Assembly: GCA_004555915.1 (NCBI GenBank) | Contig: SFJM01000011.1 | Coordinates: 1-64,000, forward strand | DNA from: Clostridiales bacterium | Lineage (GTDB): Bacteria; Bacillota; Clostridia; Oscillospirales; Butyricicoccaceae | Direction of reading: 5' to 3' | DNA length: 64,000 nucleotides | Shown here: piece after piece, positions 51,254 through 59,512 of the stretch | Layout: every line of letters starts with the position of its first letter | How positions within the stretch are numbered: the stretch's first letter is position 1 | The notes under the pieces: generated by a model | Databases searched by the model: none | What the model saw: only the letters and a program-made list of their open reading frames with translations | What the model was told of the DNA's origin: nothing | Made by a program: the position numbers and the translations under genes

Positions 51254-51799
51254 TTACTTCTTCTTCGCGCCGGTCTTGCCTTCCTTGCGGCGGATAACTT
51301 CGTCAGCGTACTTGATGCCCTTGCCCTTATACGGCTCCGGCGGTCTCTTCTCGCGGACTTCTGCTGCAAACTGGCCAACCTTCTGCTTGTCCGGACCGGA
51401 GATGACAATCTTGTTGGTGCCTTCGACATCAATCTTGATATCATCAGTCTCCTCAACGATAACCGGATGAGAGTAACCCAGGTTCATGGTCAGGGTCTTG
51501 CCCTGCTTCTGAACACGGTAACCGACACCGTTTACTTCCAGAACCTTCTTGTAGCCCTCGGTAACGCCGATGATCATGTTGTTGATCAGGGTACGGGACA
51601 GGCCGTGCAGGGAACGGTTCTGCTTCTCGTCGTTCGGACGGGTTACGGTGATGGTGTTGCCTTCCATAGCAACGTTCATTGCCGGATGGATATCACGGGT
51701 CAGGGTGCCGTTCTTGCCCTTTACGGTGATGGTGTTGCCGTCGAGCTTTACCTCAACGCCTTCCGGTACTGTAATCGGCATTCTACCAATTCTAGACAT
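51254..51799 (-). CDS. rplF: Ribosomal protein L6
   Basis: A 181-aa 50S protein beginning MSRIGRMPITVPEGVEV, with GPDKQKVGQFAAEVREKRPP and PYKGKGIKY. The start at 51799 is fixed by AAGGAGG and family alignment. Confidence 0.98.
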   Translation of the reverse strand: MSRIGRMPITVPEGVEVKLDGNTITVKGKNGTLTRDIHPAMNVAMEGNTITVTRPNDEKQNRSLHGLSRTLINNMIIGVTEGYKKVLEVNGVGYRVQKQGKTLTMNLGYSHPVIVEETDDIKIDVEGTNKIVISGPDKQKVGQFAAEVREKRPPEPYKGKGIKYADEVIRRKEGKTGAKKK

Positions 51800-51812
51800 T
51801 CTCAGTACCTCC

Positions 51813-52205
51813 TTACCATACGAATGCAAGGACTTCGCCGCCGACATTCAGCTCACGAGCCTTCTTGTCGGTCATGACGCCCTTAGACGTGGAAATGATG
51901 GCAATACCCAGGCCGCGCAGTACCTGCGGCAGCTCCTGCGCACCTGCGTATACGCGCAGGCCCGGCTTGGAGACACGCTTCAGACCGGTGATTGCCTTCT
52001 CATTGTTGTTGTACTTCAGGGTGATGTGGATGGTGCCCTGGCCGCCTTCGATTACCTTGAAGTCCTTGATGTAGCCTTCGTCCAGAAGAATCTGTGCAAT
52101 AGCCTTCTTCATGCCGGAAGCCGGGACATCAACAGTAGCATGGCGTGCAGTGCCCGCATTTCTGATGCGGGTGAGCATATCCGCAATCGGATCTGTGATC
52201 TGCAT
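51813..52205 (-). CDS. rpsH: Ribosomal protein S8
   Basis: A 130-aa primary 16S-binding protein: MQITDPIADMLTRIRNAGTA and the C-terminal ISTSKGVMTDKKARELNVGG. The 161-base gap before it (52206-52366) is unusually long for this operon and holds three hairpins. S8 is the autoregulator of the spc operon in E. coli. Confidence 0.98.
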   Translation of the reverse strand: MQITDPIADMLTRIRNAGTARHATVDVPASGMKKAIAQILLDEGYIKDFKVIEGGQGTIHITLKYNNNEKAITGLKRVSKPGLRVYAGAQELPQVLRGLGIAIISTSKGVMTDKKARELNVGGEVLAFVW

Positions 52206-52366
52206 TACTTTGTCCTCCTTACAGAAGTTAGAGAGTGATTCTCTCCACTTTTCCGGGCTGGACCAGATTTGTTTTATCCAGCCACGGACGGTTTACAGAA
52301 ATGATATAGAGAAACAGTTAACGTGAGACCCAGAGATCTCCGTTAGCTGTTTTCCTCGAATAATAA
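52206..52366 (-). promoter_or_regulatory. Hairpin-rich gap between rpsN and rpsH
   Basis: Three consecutive inverted repeats: 52313-52323 with 52341-52351 (10 of 11 paired), GGCTGGA/TCCAGCC (52256-52262 with 52277-52283, perfect) and GAGAG/CTCTC (52231-52235 with 52241-52245). They precede the rpsH ribosome binding site. No coding frame. Candidate protein-binding mRNA element. Confidence 0.5.
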
Positions 52367-52552
52367 TTACCAGGATGCCTTCTTTACGCCCGGGATCTGG
52401 CCCTTGTAAGCCAGCTCACGGAAGCAGATACGGCAGATACCATAGTTGCGCAGGTAAGCGTGCGGACGGCCGCAGATCTTGCAGCGGTTGTATGCACGAG
52501 TAGAGAACTTCGGCTTTGCCTGCTGCTTCAGAATCATAGACTTTCTAGCCAT
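52367..52552 (-). CDS. rpsN: Ribosomal protein S14, zinc-binding type
   Basis: A 61-aa S14 of the short Zn form: RCKICGRPHAYLRNYGICRICF holds the CxxC...CxxC site (C24, C27, C40, C43). Between rplE and rpsH. Confidence 0.98.
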   Translation of the reverse strand: MARKSMILKQQAKPKFSTRAYNRCKICGRPHAYLRNYGICRICFRELAYKGQIPGVKKASW

Positions 52553-52565
52553 TTTCTACTCCTCC

Positions 52566-53108
52566 TTACTTTGCGAACGGAGCGCCCAGAGCAGACAGCA
52601 GCTCACGAGCTTCTTCGTCAGTCTTTGCAGTGGTTACGATAGCGATATCCATGCCACGGATCTTGTCGATCTTGTCGTACTCGATTTCCGGGAAGATCAG
52701 CTGTTCCTTCAGGCCGATTGCGTAGTTGCCGCGGCCGTCGAAGGAGTTCGGGTTGATACCACGGAAGTCACGTACACGCGGGAGAGCGATGTTGAAGAAA
52801 CGATCCAGGAACTCCCACATACGGTCGCCGCGCAGGGTAACGCGAACGCCTACCGGCATGCCTTCACGCAGACGGAAGTTTGCGATGGACTTCTTTGCGT
52901 GGGTTACAACAGCCTTCTGGCCGGAGATAGCAGTGATATCACGTACAACTGCATCGAGTACCTTCGAGTTGCCGTTTGCTTCTGCACCGCAGCCGACGTT
53001 GATAACGATCTTGTCAAGCTTCGGGATCTGCATTACACTCTTGTACTCAAACTTCTTCATCAGAGCAGGAGCAACCTCTGCCTGATATTTATCCTTTAAT
53101 ACTGGCAT
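52566..53108 (-). CDS. rplE: Ribosomal protein L5
   Basis: A 180-aa 5S-rRNA-binding protein: NVGCGAEANGNSKVLDAVV, GQKAVVTHAKKSIANFRLR and DFRGINPNSFDGRGNYAIG. Confidence 0.98.
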   Translation of the reverse strand: MPVLKDKYQAEVAPALMKKFEYKSVMQIPKLDKIVINVGCGAEANGNSKVLDAVVRDITAISGQKAVVTHAKKSIANFRLREGMPVGVRVTLRGDRMWEFLDRFFNIALPRVRDFRGINPNSFDGRGNYAIGLKEQLIFPEIEYDKIDKIRGMDIAIVTTAKTDEEARELLSALGAPFAK

Positions 53109-53125
53109 TTGTTACATCCTCCCTC

Positions 53126-53443
53126 TTAGTATACTTCGCCGCAGTGCTTGCACACGCGAACCTTGGAGCCATCCTCCAGGAACTTGTGAGCCGGGCGGGT
53201 CGGCTTGTTGCACTTCGGGCAGACAGCCATTACCTTGCAGGCACGGATTGCGCCCTCGCGCTTTACGATGCCGCCGGACTCGCCCTGACGGCGCGGCTTA
53301 ACGTGGGTGGTCAGCATGTTTACGCCCTCGATGACAACCTGTGCCTTCTTCGGGGAAACAGAAATGATCGTACCCTTCTTGCCCTTTTCCTTACCGGAAA
53401 GAACGACTGCGGTGTCGCCCTTCTTTACATGCAGAGTATTCAT
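53126..53443 (-). CDS. rplX: Ribosomal protein L24
   Basis: A 105-aa KOW-domain assembly initiator (VKKGDTAVVLSGKEKGKKGT). The C-terminal third carries CPKC and CKHC pairs, a zinc-ribbon-like site present in some but not all bacterial L24. Confidence 0.97.
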   Translation of the reverse strand: MNTLHVKKGDTAVVLSGKEKGKKGTIISVSPKKAQVVIEGVNMLTTHVKPRRQGESGGIVKREGAIRACKVMAVCPKCNKPTRPAHKFLEDGSKVRVCKHCGEVY

Positions 53444-53458
53444 CAGTGGACGACCTCC

Positions 53459-53827
53459 TTACAGTACTTCCGGAGCCAGGGACAGGATCTTCATGAAGTC
53501 CTTGTCACGCAGCTCTCTTGCCACAGGCCCAAAGATACGGGTGCCCTGCGGGTTCTTGTCTTCACGAATGATAACAGCTGCATTTTCGTCGAAACGGATG
53601 TAGCTGCCGTCTGCACGGCGTACGCCCTTGCGGGAACGAACGATAACGGCCTTGACAACCTGGCCTTTCTTTACGCCGCCGCCCGGTGTGCACTTGCGTA
53701 CCGAGCATACAATAATATCACCGATGTTGCCATACTTACGTGCGGAGCCGCCCAGAACACGGATGCACTTCAGTTCCTTGGCACCGCTGTTGTCAGCAGC
53801 ACGGAGAAATGTTTCCTGCTGAATCAT
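53459..53827 (-). CDS. rplN: Ribosomal protein L14
   Basis: A 122-aa 50S interface protein: MIQQETFLRAADNSGAKELK, VRKCTPGGGVKKGQVVKAVI and the end MKILSLAPEVL. Confidence 0.98.
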   Translation of the reverse strand: MIQQETFLRAADNSGAKELKCIRVLGGSARKYGNIGDIIVCSVRKCTPGGGVKKGQVVKAVIVRSRKGVRRADGSYIRFDENAAVIIREDKNPQGTRIFGPVARELRDKDFMKILSLAPEVL

Positions 53828-53839
53828 GTGCGCTCCTCC

Positions 53840-54097
53840 TTACTTAGCCTTTTCGATGATCTCTACAAGTCTCCAGCGCTTGTCCTTGGACAGCGGGCGG
53901 GTCTCCATAACCTGAACGGTATCGCCTACGCGGCACTCGTTGTTCTCGTCATGAGCCTTCAGCTTGTAGGTTCTCTTGATGGTCTTCTTATAAAGCGGAT
54001 GCTGTACGCTGTCCGCGATTGCAACGACAATCGTCTTGTCCATCTTGTCAGAAACGACCTTGCCGACTCTTGTCTTGCGGAAAGTTCTATCAGCCAT
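53840..54097 (-). CDS. rpsQ: Ribosomal protein S17
   Basis: An 85-aa OB-fold 30S protein: KTRVGKVVSDKMDKTIVVAI, YKKTIKRTYKLKAHDENNEC and VQVMETRPLSKDKRWRLVEI. Confidence 0.98.
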   Translation of the reverse strand: MADRTFRKTRVGKVVSDKMDKTIVVAIADSVQHPLYKKTIKRTYKLKAHDENNECRVGDTVQVMETRPLSKDKRWRLVEIIEKAK

Positions 54098-54114
54098 TTG
54101 TAGTTAACCTCCCT

Positions 54115-54315
54115 TTACGCCTTTTCCGTCAGCTGATGCTCACGGAGAATAGTGTTGACTCTGGCAATATCGCGCTTCACATCGGCAATTCTTGTCGGAT
54201 TGTCGAGCTGGTTGGTTGCATTCTGCAGACGCAGGTTGAAGAGGTCCTTCTTCAGCTCGGTGAGCTTAACTTCCAGCTCTTCTACGCTCAGTTCTCTGAT
54301 CTCTTTAGCCTTCAT
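54115..54315 (-). CDS. rpmC: Ribosomal protein L29
   Basis: A 66-aa two-helix 50S protein at the tunnel exit: MKAKEIRELSVEELEVKLTE, LFNLRLQNATNQLDNP. Its start overlaps the rplP stop by 1 base (TAATG). Confidence 0.98.
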   Translation of the reverse strand: MKAKEIRELSVEELEVKLTELKKDLFNLRLQNATNQLDNPTRIADVKRDIARVNTILREHQLTEKA

Positions 54316-54740
54316 TATTCTTCACCAGCCTTCTCTTCACGCTTGACGAACTTTGTCTTCAGCGGCAGCTTGTGGGATGCCAGACGCAGTGCCTCACGAG
54401 CTACTTCTTCGGATACGCCTGCGATTTCAAACATGACACGGCCCGGCTTAACTACTGCTACCCAGTACTCCGGAGCGCCCTTACCGGAACCCATTCGAGT
54501 ACCAAGCGGCTTCTTGGAAACCGGCTTGTCCGGGAAAATCTTGATCCAGACCTGACCGCCACGCTTGGTGTAACGGGTCATAGCAACACGGGCTGCTTCG
54601 ATCTGGTTGGAAGTGATCCATGCCGGCTCAGTAGCCTGCAGACCAAACTGGCCATTGGATACGGTATTGCCGCGAAGAGCCTTGCCCTTCATACGGCCTC
54701 TGTGTACACGACGGTACTTTACTCTCTTCGGGAGAAGCAT
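54315..54740 (-). CDS. rplP: Ribosomal protein L16
   Basis: A 141-aa 50S protein near the A site: MLLPKRVKYRRVHRGRMKGK, EAARVAMTRYTKRGGQVWIK and GKGAPEYWVAVVKPGRVMFE. Overlaps rpsC and rpmC by 1 base each. Confidence 0.98.
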   Translation of the reverse strand: MLLPKRVKYRRVHRGRMKGKALRGNTVSNGQFGLQATEPAWITSNQIEAARVAMTRYTKRGGQVWIKIFPDKPVSKKPLGTRMGSGKGAPEYWVAVVKPGRVMFEIAGVSEEVAREALRLASHKLPLKTKFVKREEKAGEE

Positions 54741-55513
54741 TAACGGTTGCCTCCTTCCTGTCTGTCCTGTCTCTGACGACGGTAGCCGCCGCCACGACGA
54801 TCACGGCGATCACGACGGTCGCGACGGTCACGACGGTCGAATGCCGGCTTCGGAGCTTCGATGTTGCGGTTCAGACGCGGGCCGCCCTGCAGCACTTCGC
54901 CCTTGTAGATCCAAACCTTGATGCCGATCTTGCCGTAGGTGGTATCAGCCTCAGCAAAGCCGTAATCGATGTCTGCACGCAGGGTCTGCAGCGGGATGGT
55001 GCCCTCATGATAGGACTCGCTGCGAGCGATTTCAGCACCGTTCAGACGGCCGCCGCACTTGATCTTGATACCCTTCGCGCCCATGCGCATTGCACGGCCC
55101 ATGCACTGCTTCATTGCGCGGCGGAAAGCGATGCGCTTCTCCAGCTGGGATGCAATGTTCTCAGCTACCAGCTGTGCATTGGTGTCCGGGTTCTTGATCT
55201 CGATGATGTTGAGGGATACCGGCTTGCCCAGCATCTTCTCCATTTCCTTACGGAGCTTTTCGATATCCTCGCCGCCCTTGCCGATAACGATGCCCGGGCG
55301 AGCGCAGGAGATGAAGATCTTCACTCTGCCGTTGCTGCGCTCGATCTCGATGGTCGGAACGCCTGCAGCCTGCAGGGTCTTCTTCAGATACTTACGAATG
55401 TTGTAGTCTTCCACGAGGAGGTCGCCGAACTCGTTGTCCTTGGCAAACCAACGGGAATCCCAATCTTTAATTACGCCGACACGAAGACCGTGCGGATTAA
55501 CTTTCTGACCCAT
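54740..55513 (-). CDS. rpsC: Ribosomal protein S3 with extended basic tail
   Basis: A 257-aa mRNA-entry protein: MGQKVNPHGLRVGVIKDWDS, KH domain with VIGKGGEDIEKLRKEME, GVKVWIYKGE-type C-domain (here GIKVWIYKGEVLQGG). After about residue 215 comes an unusual tail in which RRD or DRR is repeated several times, followed by Gly/Arg/Gln-rich sequence; most S3 proteins end about 35 residues earlier. Confidence 0.97.
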   Translation of the reverse strand: MGQKVNPHGLRVGVIKDWDSRWFAKDNEFGDLLVEDYNIRKYLKKTLQAAGVPTIEIERSNGRVKIFISCARPGIVIGKGGEDIEKLRKEMEKMLGKPVSLNIIEIKNPDTNAQLVAENIASQLEKRIAFRRAMKQCMGRAMRMGAKGIKIKCGGRLNGAEIARSESYHEGTIPLQTLRADIDYGFAEADTTYGKIGIKVWIYKGEVLQGGPRLNRNIEAPKPAFDRRDRRDRRDRRDRRGGGYRRQRQDRQEGGNR

Positions 55514-55526
55514 AGTCTACCTCCTC

Positions 55527-55862
55527 TTATTCCTTCTCTTTGAGTACCAGAGTGATGTGAGATGTTCTCTTCAGGATGCGGAATGCGCGGCCGTGAGACA
55601 TCGGACGGATGCGCTTCATGATCGGTCCAGGAGAAACGGATACTTCAGCAACGTAGAGCTTTTCCGGATCCATGTTGTGGTTGTTCTCTGCGTTAGCTAC
55701 AGCACTCTTTAAGAGCTTGACTAAGATTTCGGATGCAGCCTTGGGAGTATTCATCATGATCGCATTTGCTTCTGCTGCGCTCTTGCCGCGGATCAGGTCA
55801 CATACAACCTTTACCTTGCGCGGAGCGATGCGAACATTTCTCAAAATTGCTCTTGCTTCCAT
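55527..55862 (-). CDS. rplV: Ribosomal protein L22
   Basis: A 111-aa 50S tunnel protein: MEARAILRNVRIAPRKVKVV, DLIRGKSAAEANAIM, and VSPGPIMKRIRPMSHGRAF from the tunnel hairpin. Confidence 0.98.
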   Translation of the reverse strand: MEARAILRNVRIAPRKVKVVCDLIRGKSAAEANAIMMNTPKAASEILVKLLKSAVANAENNHNMDPEKLYVAEVSVSPGPIMKRIRPMSHGRAFRILKRTSHITLVLKEKE

Positions 55863-55886
55863 TTTTCTAATTATCCTCCTTCAGCC

Positions 55887-56168
55887 TTACTTGCCGTTAT
55901 TGGAGGTCTTGCTGCCGGCATGACCCTTGTAGGTGCGGGTCGGGACAAACTCGCCCAGCTTATGACCAACCATGTCCTCGGTGATATATACCGGAACGTG
56001 CTTGCGTCCGTCATGCACAGCAATCGTGTGACCAACGAATTCCGGGAAAATTGTCGATGCACGGGACCAGGTCTTCAGAACCTTCTTCTCGCCGGCCTCG
56101 TTGAGAGCTACGACTCTCTTATACAGTTCAGGAGCCACAAAAGGGCCCTTCTTAATGCTTCTGCCCAT
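55887..56168 (-). CDS. rpsS: Ribosomal protein S19
   Basis: A 93-aa 30S head protein: MGRSIKKGPFVAPELYKRV, TWSRASTIFPEFVGHTIAVH and GEFVPTRTYKGHAGSK. Confidence 0.98.
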   Translation of the reverse strand: MGRSIKKGPFVAPELYKRVVALNEAGEKKVLKTWSRASTIFPEFVGHTIAVHDGRKHVPVYITEDMVGHKLGEFVPTRTYKGHAGSKTSNNGK

Positions 56169-56183
56169 ATTTCATGTCCTCCC

Positions 56184-57017
56184 TTACTTACCGTTGCGTC
56201 TTCTGACAATCTGCTTGTCAGTGCGGTTCTTCTTCTTTCTGGTCTTGTAACCCAGTGCCGGCTTGCCCCACGGGGTAACCGGTCCCGGACGTCCGACAGG
56301 GCTCTTGCCCTCGCCGCCGCCGTGCGGATGGTCACACGGGTTCATTACAGAACCACGAACGGTCGGGCGGATACCCAGATGACGGGTCTTACCAGCCTTG
56401 CCCAGCTTGCGGTTGCTGTAGTCCTGGTTGCCAACGGCACCGATGGTTGCCTTGCAGTTCAGGCGGATATAACGGTACTCGCCGGACGGCAGACGAACCT
56501 GCGCTACGCCGTTTTCCTTTGCCATCAGCTGAGCTGCGCCGCCAGCGGAACGAACCAGCTGAGCGCCCTTGCCCGGGTACAGCTCGATGTTGTGGATTAC
56601 GGTACCTACCGGGATGTTCTCGATCGGCAGTGCGTTGCCCGGCTTGATGTCTGCGCTTGCGGAAGAAACAACCACATCACCAACAGAGAGGCCCTGCGGA
56701 GCGATGATGTATCTCTTCTCGCCGTCTTCGTACTGAACCAGCGCAATGTTTGCGGAACGGTTCGGATCGTATTCAATGGTCTGAACGGTAGCGTTCATGT
56801 CCATCTTGTCGCGCTTGAAGTCAATGATTCTGTACTTCTGCTTGTTGCCGCCGCCCTGGTGGCGTACGGTGATTCTGCCATAGCTGTTACGGCCGGAATG
56901 CTTCTTCTTCGGTACCAGAAGGCTCTTCTCCGGCTTGACCTTGGAAAGACCGCTGTAGTCTACTACGGTCATGTTGCGGCGAGACGGGGTCGACGCAGTA
57001 TAGGTCTTTATCGGCAT
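56184..57017 (-). CDS. rplB: Ribosomal protein L2
   Basis: A 277-aa 50S protein important for peptidyl transfer: MPIKTYTASTPSRRNMTVVD, GRNSYGRITVRHQGGGNKQ, and the conserved His region MNPCDHPHGGGEGKSPVGRP. The start at 57017 is set by family alignment. Confidence 0.98.
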   Translation of the reverse strand: MPIKTYTASTPSRRNMTVVDYSGLSKVKPEKSLLVPKKKHSGRNSYGRITVRHQGGGNKQKYRIIDFKRDKMDMNATVQTIEYDPNRSANIALVQYEDGEKRYIIAPQGLSVGDVVVSSASADIKPGNALPIENIPVGTVIHNIELYPGKGAQLVRSAGGAAQLMAKENGVAQVRLPSGEYRYIRLNCKATIGAVGNQDYSNRKLGKAGKTRHLGIRPTVRGSVMNPCDHPHGGGEGKSPVGRPGPVTPWGKPALGYKTRKKKNRTDKQIVRRRNGK

Positions 57018-57087
57018 GTTTTTCAACTCCTTTAGATGATTTCAAACGTGTGCCCGCAGGCACGGTTTCGGTTCCCGCTGTTGGGGA

Positions 57088-57381
57088 TTAGAGCATACCC
57101 TCGAAGATCTCGATCGGCTTGGAGTCAGCGGTCAGGGTGACAACTGCCTTCTTCTTAGCCGGAGTCTTGCCGGTGTGAACGCCCATTCTCTTCCACTTGC
57201 CCGGAAGCTTGATGGTGTTAACGGAAGCGACCTTGACACCGAAGATTTCCTCGATTGCCTTCTTGATCTCAACCTTGTTTGCGTCTGCCTGTACTTCGAA
57301 AACGTACTTGTTCTCGCCGATACCGGACATGGAACGTTCGGTGATAACAGGCTTTCTAATGATATCGTAAGCCGACTTCAT
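57088..57381 (-). CDS. rplW: Ribosomal protein L23
   Basis: A 97-aa tunnel-exit protein that docks SRP and trigger factor: DIIRKPVITERSMSGIGENK, YVFEVQADANKVEIKKAIEE. Overlaps rplD by 1 base. Confidence 0.98.
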   Translation of the reverse strand: MKSAYDIIRKPVITERSMSGIGENKYVFEVQADANKVEIKKAIEEIFGVKVASVNTIKLPGKWKRMGVHTGKTPAKKKAVVTLTADSKPIEIFEGML

Positions 57382-58004
57382 TATGCGTACACCTCCTCAA
57401 GCTTTGCAACCGCTGCCTTGTCAATGATGAACTTGTCAGCGTTCAGGATGTCGTATACGTTCAGCGTGGAAACCGGGGTAGTGCGTACGCCCGGGATGTT
57501 TGCTGCGGACTTCACGACGTTCTTGCGAACCTCCGGTGTAACAACCAGGCTCTTACCGGTGGATTCTACGTTCTTCAGGAATGCTGCGAACGTCTTGGTC
57601 TTGATCTCGCCCATGTCCAGACCGTCAACAACAATGATTTCGCCTGCAGCTGCCTTTGCGGACAGTGCGGAGATCAGAGCCAGACGACGGGTCTTCTTGT
57701 TCAGCGAGTAGTTGTAGGATCTCGGCTTCGGGCCCAGAGCAATACCACCGTGCGTCCACTGCGGAGCGCGGATGGAACCCTGGCGAGCACGGCCGGTACC
57801 CTTCTGGCGCCACGGCTTGATGCCGCCGCCGCGAACCTCGGTACGGGTCAGGGTGGACTGAGTGCCCTGTCTCTGGTTTGTGAGATAATTCTTGACAGCA
57901 GCGTGAAGGACTACTTCGTTCGGCTCAACACCGAATACGGCAGCATTCAGCTCCATCTCACCGGTCTTAGCGCCGGTCATATCAAATACGGATGCGATAG
58001 GCAT
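57381..58004 (-). CDS. rplD: Ribosomal protein L4
   Basis: A 207-aa 50S protein: QGTQSTLTRTEVRGGGIKPW, RQKGTGRARQGSIRAPQWTH and LGPKPRSYNYSLNKKTRRLA. In E. coli L4 represses its own operon by binding the S10 leader; a long leader is present here too (59062-59390). Confidence 0.98.
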   Translation of the reverse strand: MPIASVFDMTGAKTGEMELNAAVFGVEPNEVVLHAAVKNYLTNQRQGTQSTLTRTEVRGGGIKPWRQKGTGRARQGSIRAPQWTHGGIALGPKPRSYNYSLNKKTRRLALISALSAKAAAGEIIVVDGLDMGEIKTKTFAAFLKNVESTGKSLVVTPEVRKNVVKSAANIPGVRTTPVSTLNVYDILNADKFIIDKAAVAKLEEVYA

Positions 58005-58027
58005 GATGTATCCTCCTTTCCCTTTCC

Positions 58028-58663
58028 TCAGGCGTTCTTAACGGTGTTCTTGAGGAATACGATGCCGCCCTTCGGGCCCGGAACGGCGCCGCGAACTGCG
58101 ATCATATTCATCTCAGGATCAACCTTTACAACGTCCAGATTCTGTACGGTTACCTGTACATTGCCCATGTGACCCGGCATCATCTTGCCCTTGAATACAC
58201 GGGACGGATCAGAACAGGAACCCATGGAACCCTGATGTCTGTGCATCGGGCCAGCACCATGGCTCATCGGGGAACGATGTGCACCAAAGCGCTTGATGAC
58301 GCCTGCGTAGCCCTTGCCCTTGCTGATGCCGGTGATGTCTACGCTGTCGCCTTCGGCGAATACGTCAGCCTTGAGTACATCGCCCAGGTTGTAGGACGAC
58401 ATGTCGTCAAGACGGAATTCCTTCAGGTACTTCTTTACTGCCTCGCCAGCCTTCTTCAGATGGCCGAGCTCCGGCTTGTTGAGCTTGCGCTCTTCCACGT
58501 CGGCAAAACCGAGCTGTACTGCATTGTAGCCTTCCTTTTCCTCTGTCTTGATCTGGGTGACAGAGCACGGGCCAGCTTCGATTACGGTAACCGGGATTAC
58601 CTTGCCGTCAGCGTCGAAAATCTGGGTCATGCCAATTTTCTTGCCGATGATTGCCTTTTGCAT
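58028..58663 (-). CDS. rplC: Ribosomal protein L3
   Basis: A 211-aa 50S assembly initiator: MQKAIIGKKIGMTQIFDADG, GKGYAGVIKRFGAHRSPMSH and GKMMPGHMGNVQVTVQNLDV. Confidence 0.98.
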   Translation of the reverse strand: MQKAIIGKKIGMTQIFDADGKVIPVTVIEAGPCSVTQIKTEEKEGYNAVQLGFADVEERKLNKPELGHLKKAGEAVKKYLKEFRLDDMSSYNLGDVLKADVFAEGDSVDITGISKGKGYAGVIKRFGAHRSPMSHGAGPMHRHQGSMGSCSDPSRVFKGKMMPGHMGNVQVTVQNLDVVKVDPEMNMIAVRGAVPGPKGGIVFLKNTVKNA

Positions 58664-58749
58664 TTTTGTTTCCTCCTTGTAGGTTATTGGTTGATGCGCG
58701 GTTTCCGCCCACCAACTTGACCTTGCCGCGCTGTTGCGGCCCAGGCTAA

Positions 58750-59061
58750 TTAAAGCTTAATCTCAATCTCTACGCCAGCCGGCAGATCCAGGGTCATCAG
58801 GGTCTCAACCGTGTTCTTGCCTGCGTTAGCGATGTCGATCAGTCTCTTGTGGGTACGGCGCTCGAACTGCTCACGGCTGTCCTTGTACTTGTGTACCGCA
58901 CGAAGAATGGTAACGATTTCGCGCTCGGTCGGCAGCGGGATCGGGCCGGAAACCTTAGCGCCGGTGCGCTTTGCAGCTTCCACGATCTTCTCGGATGCCT
59001 GATCGATCAGCGAATGATCGTAAGCTTTCAGTCTGATTCTGATTTTCTCTGCGTTAGCCAT
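58750..59061 (-). CDS. rpsJ: Ribosomal protein S10
   Basis: A 103-aa 30S head protein also known as the NusE antitermination factor: RIRLKAYDHSLIDQASEKIV, GPIPLPTEREIVTILRAVHK. First gene of the superoperon; GAGGAGG precedes the ATG by 9 bases. Confidence 0.98.
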   Translation of the reverse strand: MANAEKIRIRLKAYDHSLIDQASEKIVEAAKRTGAKVSGPIPLPTEREIVTILRAVHKYKDSREQFERRTHKRLIDIANAGKNTVETLMTLDLPAGVEIEIKL

Positions 59062-59080
59062 TGTGTGTTTTCCTCCTCGA

Positions 59081-59390
59081 ACACTACATTATAACAATGC
59101 GTCCTCGCGTTCGGAGAGATACTGCAACCCATCCGTGTGTATCACGTCCGGGCATAAGAAAAACCGGGCAAAACGATAGTATTGTTCAGCGATCCGGCTT
59201 CTGGATGTTGCACCGCATTGGTTCCGGCTGTCGGCTTGTCAGCGCACGCACTGACCGTCCCGATCTTACACTGGAACATACCGGTGGTAGTTAGCAGTTG
59301 TCTCAACCGCCCGATTGTCGGACTTACTCCGCCGAAGTTACCTGCCTCAGCAGCAATCTCCGGCATCATCGCTCACCTGATCTCAGGTGC
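59081..59390 (-). promoter_or_regulatory. Long structured 5' leader of the S10 superoperon
   Basis: About 330 bases separate the distal promoter from rpsJ. The leader opens with a perfect CACCTGA-GA-TCAGGTG hairpin (59389-59374), later has GTCAG...CTGAC and a possible terminator-like fold ending CCCGGTTTTTC. A 75-codon frame (59369-59142) begins just after the first hairpin but has only a weak AGGTGA before it. Candidate autoregulatory leader. Confidence 0.55.
59088..59096 (-). promoter_or_regulatory. Proximal rpsJ promoter (extended -10)
   Basis: TGTTATAAT on the minus strand, perfect extended -10, 27 bases before rpsJ; no clear -35. It would bypass the long leader. Confidence 0.5.
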
Positions 59391-59396
59391 TCATTT

Positions 59397-59425
59397 ATCA
59401 TAAAGCATTTTCCCTCCAAAGTCAA
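59397..59425 (-). promoter_or_regulatory. Distal S10 superoperon promoter
   Basis: TTGACT-17-TATGAT on the minus strand, with the expected start near 59390. Confidence 0.8.
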
Positions 59426-59512
59426 GCAATTATCCGCCAATTATTGCAGATTTTTTCGGGATTTTCCCGGTGTTTTTTGTGATTTCAGCACAATAGACCC
59501 GTGCACGCAGGT

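Noticed and set aside
59142..59369. A 75-codon frame in the S10 leader as a real gene
   Set aside because: Only a weak AGGTGA precedes it and the translation shows no known features; kept only as a note on the leader.
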